Positions 24,476 through 27,683 of a DNA stretch of 27,683 nt are shown here, piece by piece (position 1 is the first letter of the stretch; each line of letters opens with the position of its first letter). Position numbers and translations under genes: made by a program. Source of the DNA: Gemmataceae bacterium (lineage in GTDB: Bacteria > Planctomycetota > Planctomycetia > Gemmatales > Gemmataceae); the NCBI GenBank assembly GCA_947490035.1, contig CANLGS010000002.1, positions 1-27,683 on the forward strand, read 5' to 3'. The notes under the pieces are model-generated. The model was not told the origin of the DNA. It ran no database searches and was given only the letters and a program-made list of their open reading frames with translations.

Positions 24476-25105
24476 ATGGCGTACAGCAGTTTCACGCTGA
24501 CCCAGGTGATGACGCAGTTCGCGATCACGGTGGACACGTCCCGCGACCTGTTCGGGCACATCGCACCCGTTCCGCTCGGCGCGACCGCGCGGCAAAGCAT
24601 TCAGGACAATCTTCAACTCGCGCTGCTAATTGGCAACGAGAAGGCACGGTCGGAATTCATTGTCGCGCAGGTACTTGGTGAACTGTGGCGGCACACCAAC
24701 CGCCGCATCAGCCTGTTCTCCGGTGCCGCGCTCGATGTCGATCCGGCGGACGGGCTGAACGGCGTGTGCGATTTCCTCGTCGGTCGCGCGCCGCAACTCC
24801 CGGAAGTCAGTCCGCCGCTGTTCGTCGTCGTCGAGGCGAAGAAGGACGACATTCAGGGCGCGTACGGTCAGTGCGGGGCCGAGATGCTCGCCGCACTGCG
24901 GCTGAACGCCCGGAGCAATACCGGCGTCGAGACGATTTACGGGTGCGTCACAACCGGAACGCTCTGGCGCTTCCTGCGCATGACCAGTACGCAACTCGAC
25001 ATCGACGTGATCGAATACCACATCACCCAACTCGACCACATCTTCGGCATCCTGCTCTTCATGGTGGCCGCCGCGCTGACCCCGGCCGCGCCGCGGGCGG
25101 CGTGA
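24476..25105 (+). CDS. PD-(D/E)XK-like protein, unknown function
   Basis: A 209-residue protein. The spacing of acidic residues fits a PD-(D/E)XK nuclease core: Glu60 in a helix (KARSEFIVAQVLGELW), Asp99 in the strand VCDFLVG, then Glu120-x-Lys122 in LFVVVEAKKDD, followed by a helix-rich half (YGQCGAEMLAALRLN) and the strand-rich segment YGCVTTGTLWRFLRM. This layout is shared with HsdR N-terminal-like proteins that lack helicase domains and are common in cyanobacteria and planctomycetes (recalled). The start at 24476 is preceded by AAGGAG at good spacing. No methylase or specificity gene is nearby, so a restriction role is not supported here. It is probably cotranscribed with the JAMM peptidase gene. 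Confidence 0.68.
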   Translation: MAYSSFTLTQVMTQFAITVDTSRDLFGHIAPVPLGATARQSIQDNLQLALLIGNEKARSEFIVAQVLGELWRHTNRRISLFSGAALDVDPADGLNGVCDFLVGRAPQLPEVSPPLFVVVEAKKDDIQGAYGQCGAEMLAALRLNARSNTGVETIYGCVTTGTLWRFLRMTSTQLDIDVIEYHITQLDHIFGILLFMVAAALTPAAPRAA

Positions 25106-25203
25106 CTCGGCTAGATTTCGGTTCGCGTCGGGCTACGATAGTCCCGGCAGGGGCGATTCCACGTCGGGGCCGCCCCGCGTTCGTTTGCCAAGCGAGTTGC
25201 GTC

Positions 25204-26286
25204 ATGTCGAACCTCCGCACCCCGCTGTACCAGTGGCACGTCGATCACAAGGCCCGCATGGTGCCGTTCGGCGGGTGGGAGATGCCGGTGCAGTACGCCG
25301 GCATCGGGCCGGAACACAAGGCCGTCCGCTCCGGTGCCGGGCTGTTCGACATCTCGCACATGGCCCGCGTCAGCTTCGGCGGAACCGCCGCGCTCGCGCT
25401 CCTGGAGAAGGTGTTCACCAACTCCGTCGCCACCATGAAGGACGGGCAAGTTCGCTACGGCTTGGTGTGCAAGGAAGACGGCGGCATTCTCGACGACATC
25501 CTCGTGTACCGCTGGCCTTCCGGGTTCGCGGCGGTCGTCAACGCGAGCAACCGCGAGAAGATTCTCGCGTGGCTGGAACCGCACCGCACCGGCCTCGCGG
25601 TCGAGATTCAGGACCGCACGTTCGACACCGCGATGATCGCGGTGCAGGGGCCGAAGTCGGTGGAGCTGGTCGCGGGGCTGTTCGCGGACGACGTGAGCGG
25701 GCTGAAGTACTACTACGCGACGCCGACGCAGTACCTCGGCAACCCGTGCGTGGTCAGCCGCACCGGTTACACCGGCGAGGACGGCTTCGAGGTGATCGTA
25801 CCCAACGCGCTGGGCGTGGCGCTGTGGGACGAGTTCGTCGCGAAGGGTGCCGTGCCGTGCGGATTGGGCGCGCGCGACACGCTCCGTCTCGAAGCGGCGA
25901 TGCCCTTGTACGGCCACGAACTGAACGAGAGCATCGACCCGATTCACGCGGGTCTGGCGTGGGCGGTGAAGCTCGACAAGGGCGAGTTCATCGGCCGCGA
26001 CGCCATCCGTAAGGCGACCGCCGACACGACGAAGCCGGTGCGCGTGGGTCTGGAGATCGAAGGCAAGCGCGCCGCGCGCGAGGGCTGCGCGATCACCGAC
26101 GCGGACAACGCAACTGTGGGCACCGTGACCAGCGGCAGCCTGTGCCCTGGCGTGGACAAGTCGCTGGCGATGGGGTACGTGGACCCGCGCGTCGCGTCAG
26201 TCGGCTCCGCGCTGGACATCGACGTACGCGGCACCAAGCTGCCCGCGACCGTCGTGCCGCTGCCGTTCTACAAGCGGAAGAAGTAA
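25204..26286 (+). CDS. gcvT: Aminomethyltransferase, glycine cleavage T protein
   Basis: A 360-residue protein that moves the methylene group from the H-protein-bound aminomethyl intermediate to tetrahydrofolate, releasing ammonia. It shows the N-terminal LRTPLYQWHVDHKARMVPFGGWEMPVQY, GLFDISHMARV, the folate-site region SRTGYTGEDGFEV, GLGARDTLRLEAAMPLYGHEL, and the C-terminal barrel ending LPFYKRKK. The length is normal. The start at 25204 gives the family N-terminus; the open frame upstream overlaps the preceding gene. The 98-bp leader (25106-25203) shows no recognisable glycine riboswitch. gcvH follows after 70 bp. Confidence 0.96.
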   Translation: MSNLRTPLYQWHVDHKARMVPFGGWEMPVQYAGIGPEHKAVRSGAGLFDISHMARVSFGGTAALALLEKVFTNSVATMKDGQVRYGLVCKEDGGILDDILVYRWPSGFAAVVNASNREKILAWLEPHRTGLAVEIQDRTFDTAMIAVQGPKSVELVAGLFADDVSGLKYYYATPTQYLGNPCVVSRTGYTGEDGFEVIVPNALGVALWDEFVAKGAVPCGLGARDTLRLEAAMPLYGHELNESIDPIHAGLAWAVKLDKGEFIGRDAIRKATADTTKPVRVGLEIEGKRAAREGCAITDADNATVGTVTSGSLCPGVDKSLAMGYVDPRVASVGSALDIDVRGTKLPATVVPLPFYKRKK

Positions 26287-26322
26287 ACCGCGTTATCGTC
26301 ACCACTCTTTACCGGTTCATCA

Positions 26323-26340
26323 GAGAGGCTCGCGCCTCTC
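26323..26340 (+). other. Stem-loop just before the gcvH ribosome-binding site
   Basis: GAGAGGC pairs with GCCTCTC around a TCGC loop, ending 6 nt before AGGAGG. It could set the gcvT:gcvH expression ratio by processing or by stabilising the downstream mRNA. There is no T-run. Confidence 0.45.
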
Positions 26341-26356
26341 GCGCCAGGAGGAAGTC

Positions 26357-26764
26357 ATGTCGAACCCGTCGAATCTGCGGTACGCGACCTCGCACGAATG
26401 GGCCAAGCAGGACGGCGACATCGCCACCGTCGGCGTGACCGCGTTCGCCGTCGAGCAACTGACCGAGCCGACCTATCTGGAATTGCCCGCGGTCGGCGCG
26501 GCGCTGAAGGCCGGCGACAAGTTCGGCATCATCGAGTCGTACAAGTCCACGTCGGACCTGTACTCGCCGGTAGCCGGCACGGTGGTCGAGCGGAACGAAC
26601 CGCTCGTGGACGAGGGCAAGCGCAAGGGCGACCCGAAACCGGTCAACGACGACGCCTTCGGCGCCGGGTGGATGGTGAAGATCAAGCTCGCGCCGGGCGC
26701 CACGCTCGACCACCTGCTCACCGCGGAGCAGTACGACCAGCAGCTCGCGTCCGAAGGCCACTAA
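26357..26764 (+). CDS. gcvH: Glycine cleavage system H protein
   Basis: A 135-residue lipoyl carrier that shuttles the aminomethyl group between P, T and L proteins. It shows RYATSHEWAKQDGD at the N-terminus and the lipoylation segment IIESYKSTSDLYSPVAG with Lys63, where most bacteria have ESVKA. It continues EINEPL-like (ERNEPLVDEG) and ends with a typical acidic helix. The region after the lipoyl loop has a few extra residues (KRKGDPKPVNDD). A strong Shine-Dalgarno (AGGAGG) precedes the start. It belongs to the gcvT-gcvH-(Uma2)-gcvPA set. Confidence 0.96.
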   Translation: MSNPSNLRYATSHEWAKQDGDIATVGVTAFAVEQLTEPTYLELPAVGAALKAGDKFGIIESYKSTSDLYSPVAGTVVERNEPLVDEGKRKGDPKPVNDDAFGAGWMVKIKLAPGATLDHLLTAEQYDQQLASEGH

Positions 26765-26789
26765 CCGTATTCGCCCGGAGGGTACAGAC

Positions 26790-27509
26790 ATGAGTACCGC
26801 AGTTGCGCCGCCGGCCCCCATGCTGGCGGCGCCGGCAACGCCGCGGCTGGCCGTGACCGTGAACCTGCTTCGCCCCGGTCAGCGGGTTCTGTTCACGGAC
26901 ATTTCGTGGGACGAGTACGAGGCGCTGCTCGAATGGCGCGACGAACACCGTCGCGGCGTCCGCCTGACCTACGACCGCGGGGAGCTGGAAATCATGGTAG
27001 TCGGCGGCACCCACGAGCGGCTGAAGAAGATCCTCGCCATGCTCATCGAGGTGTGGCTCGACGAGACGGGCGGCGCGTGCGTGCCCGGCGGCAACACGAC
27101 GCACGCCCGCGCCGACGTGGAGCAGGGGCTTGAGCCGGACGAGTGCTATTACATCCAGAACTGGGCCGCGGTCGCCGGGATTCGCGACATCGACCTCGCC
27201 AAAGACCCGCCGCCCGACCTCGCGGTCGAGATCGAGGTGAGCCGCACCGTGTTGAGCCGCCTGCCGACCTTCGCGGCGTTCAAAATTCCCGAGGTGTGGC
27301 GGTACGACGGTGTACGGCTCACGGTCCTCCTGCTCCAACCGGACGGCACCTACACCGAATCACCGACCAGCTCGGCTCTCCCGGCACTGCCGATCGGAGA
27401 ACTGGTTCGGTTCCTCGCGCTGGCCGCCAACGTGTCCACCGATTACATCTCGGTCTGCCGCCAGTTTCGCGCGTGGGTTCGCTCGCTGCCGGCCGCGCCG
27501 CCCGCTTGA
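26790..27509 (+). CDS. Uma2 family protein (DUF820, PD-(D/E)XK fold)
   Basis: A 239-residue member of the Uma2 family, a predicted PD-(D/E)XK nuclease fold abundant in cyanobacteria and Gemmata-type planctomycetes; its biological role is unknown. Seen here: the N-terminal ISWDEYEALLEWRDEHRRGVRLTYDRGELEIM, THERLKKILAMLIEVWLDE, the acidic site EPDECYYIQN (115-124), PPDLAVEIEVS (141-151), and the tail FKIPEVWRYDG. The first ~25 residues are a Pro/Ala-rich extension. GGAGGG precedes the start and the gene is only 25 bp after gcvH and 24 bp before gcvPA. It therefore sits within the glycine cleavage transcript rather than beside it. Confidence 0.88.
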   Translation: MSTAVAPPAPMLAAPATPRLAVTVNLLRPGQRVLFTDISWDEYEALLEWRDEHRRGVRLTYDRGELEIMVVGGTHERLKKILAMLIEVWLDETGGACVPGGNTTHARADVEQGLEPDECYYIQNWAAVAGIRDIDLAKDPPPDLAVEIEVSRTVLSRLPTFAAFKIPEVWRYDGVRLTVLLLQPDGTYTESPTSSALPALPIGELVRFLALAANVSTDYISVCRQFRAWVRSLPAAPPA

Positions 27510-27533
27510 TCGCTTCCCAACCCGGAGAGATGC

Positions 27534-27683
27534 GTGTCTTACGTTCTGAATACGCCTGAAGACCAGAAGGCGATGCTGGCCGCGATCGGCGTCGCGTCCG
27601 TCGAAGACCTGTTCGCCAACATCCCGCCCGCGCTGCGGCTCGGGCGGGCGCTCGACATCCCGCCGGCGATGTCGGAGATGGAA
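27534..27683 (+). CDS. gcvPA: Glycine dehydrogenase (decarboxylating) subunit 1, 5' part
   Basis: The first 50 codons of the split P-protein alpha subunit, which with subunit 2 decarboxylates glycine and loads the aminomethyl group on GcvH. The translation (SYVLNTPEDQKAMLAAIG, then VEDLFANIPPALRL and IPPAMSEME) matches the GcvPA N-terminus. The start is GTG at 27534 with GGAGAG 6 nt upstream; the ATG at 27530 is in another frame that stops after nine codons. The gene runs off the window. The short N-terminal match fits the two-subunit form rather than the fused GcvP. Confidence 0.85.
   Translation, partial: MSYVLNTPEDQKAMLAAIGVASVEDLFANIPPALRLGRALDIPPAMSEME

Noticed and set aside
24068..24616. 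Long minus-strand frame opposite the JAMM gene
   Set aside because: It is the complement of a gene with full JAMM motifs and has no recognisable family; GC-rich DNA produces many such shadows.
24032..25105. Complete ubiquitin-like antiviral (Bil/CBASS-type) or restriction system
   Set aside because: There is no ubiquitin-like, E1/E2-like, cyclase, methylase or specificity gene next to the pair; neighbours are argG and gcv genes.
25106..25203. Glycine riboswitch upstream of gcvT
   Set aside because: Only 98 bp are available and I see no conserved glycine-aptamer core or tandem aptamer layout.

Overview
The window looks like a chromosomal segment from a planctomycete of the Gemmata lineage (Gemmataceae). 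The DNA is GC-rich. One protein carries the TIGR02996 'repeat-companion' domain first described from Gemmata obscuriglobus. There are also a Uma2-family protein, two secreted HEAT-like paralogs and large secreted S9 peptidases. Most striking is the number of long palindromic intergenic repeats. I see no rRNA, tRNA, CRISPR array, transposase or phage gene, so this reads as core chromosome dotted with small repeats.

Layout. 1-730: C-terminal part of the Na+/H+ antiporter NhaA. 792-6068 holds an S9C-type peptidase and an orphan NtrC-like sigma-54 response regulator (both minus), a secreted glycerophosphodiesterase (plus), and a TIGR02996/LRR-like protein (minus). 6076-8268: a Upf1/IGHMBP2-like helicase with an N-terminal DbpA-type RNA-binding domain, probably cotranscribed with the TIGR02996 gene. 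8337-11572: a small membrane-anchored protein, a NIF3-like protein and a secreted M28 aminopeptidase (minus). 11762-13611: a lipoprotein and APS kinase cysC (plus). 14161-16655: a degenerate alpha/beta hydrolase (plus) facing an acyl-CoA dehydrogenase and a YjbR-like protein (minus). 16888-19680: two tandem secreted paralogs. 19820-23925: a nucleotidyltransferase, a DPP-IV-like peptidase and argG (minus). 24032-25105: a JAMM peptidase and a PD-(D/E)XK-like protein. 25204-end: the glycine cleavage genes gcvT, gcvH and the start of gcvPA, with a Uma2 gene between gcvH and gcvPA.

The strongest unexplained signal is the repeat content. Thirteen long inverted repeats from about ten unrelated sequence families sit almost wherever two genes meet. 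Several consist of two head-to-head copies of a short hairpin, and in four unrelated families the hairpin read on one strand is capped by a GNRA-type tetraloop (GTAA, GCAA or GGAA). One family (core GGGGGC-GTAA-GCCCCC) has also entered reading frames without breaking them: both arms in the helicase, a single arm in the response regulator. Other copies supply the stop codon and C-terminal tail of NhaA, the NIF3-like protein and the hydrolase. This resembles REP/BIME elements and the protein-invading palindromic elements of Rickettsia. No REP-associated transposase is visible here.

Other points: the alpha/beta hydrolase appears to have lost its serine nucleophile, and the Uma2 gene interrupts a housekeeping gcv gene set.
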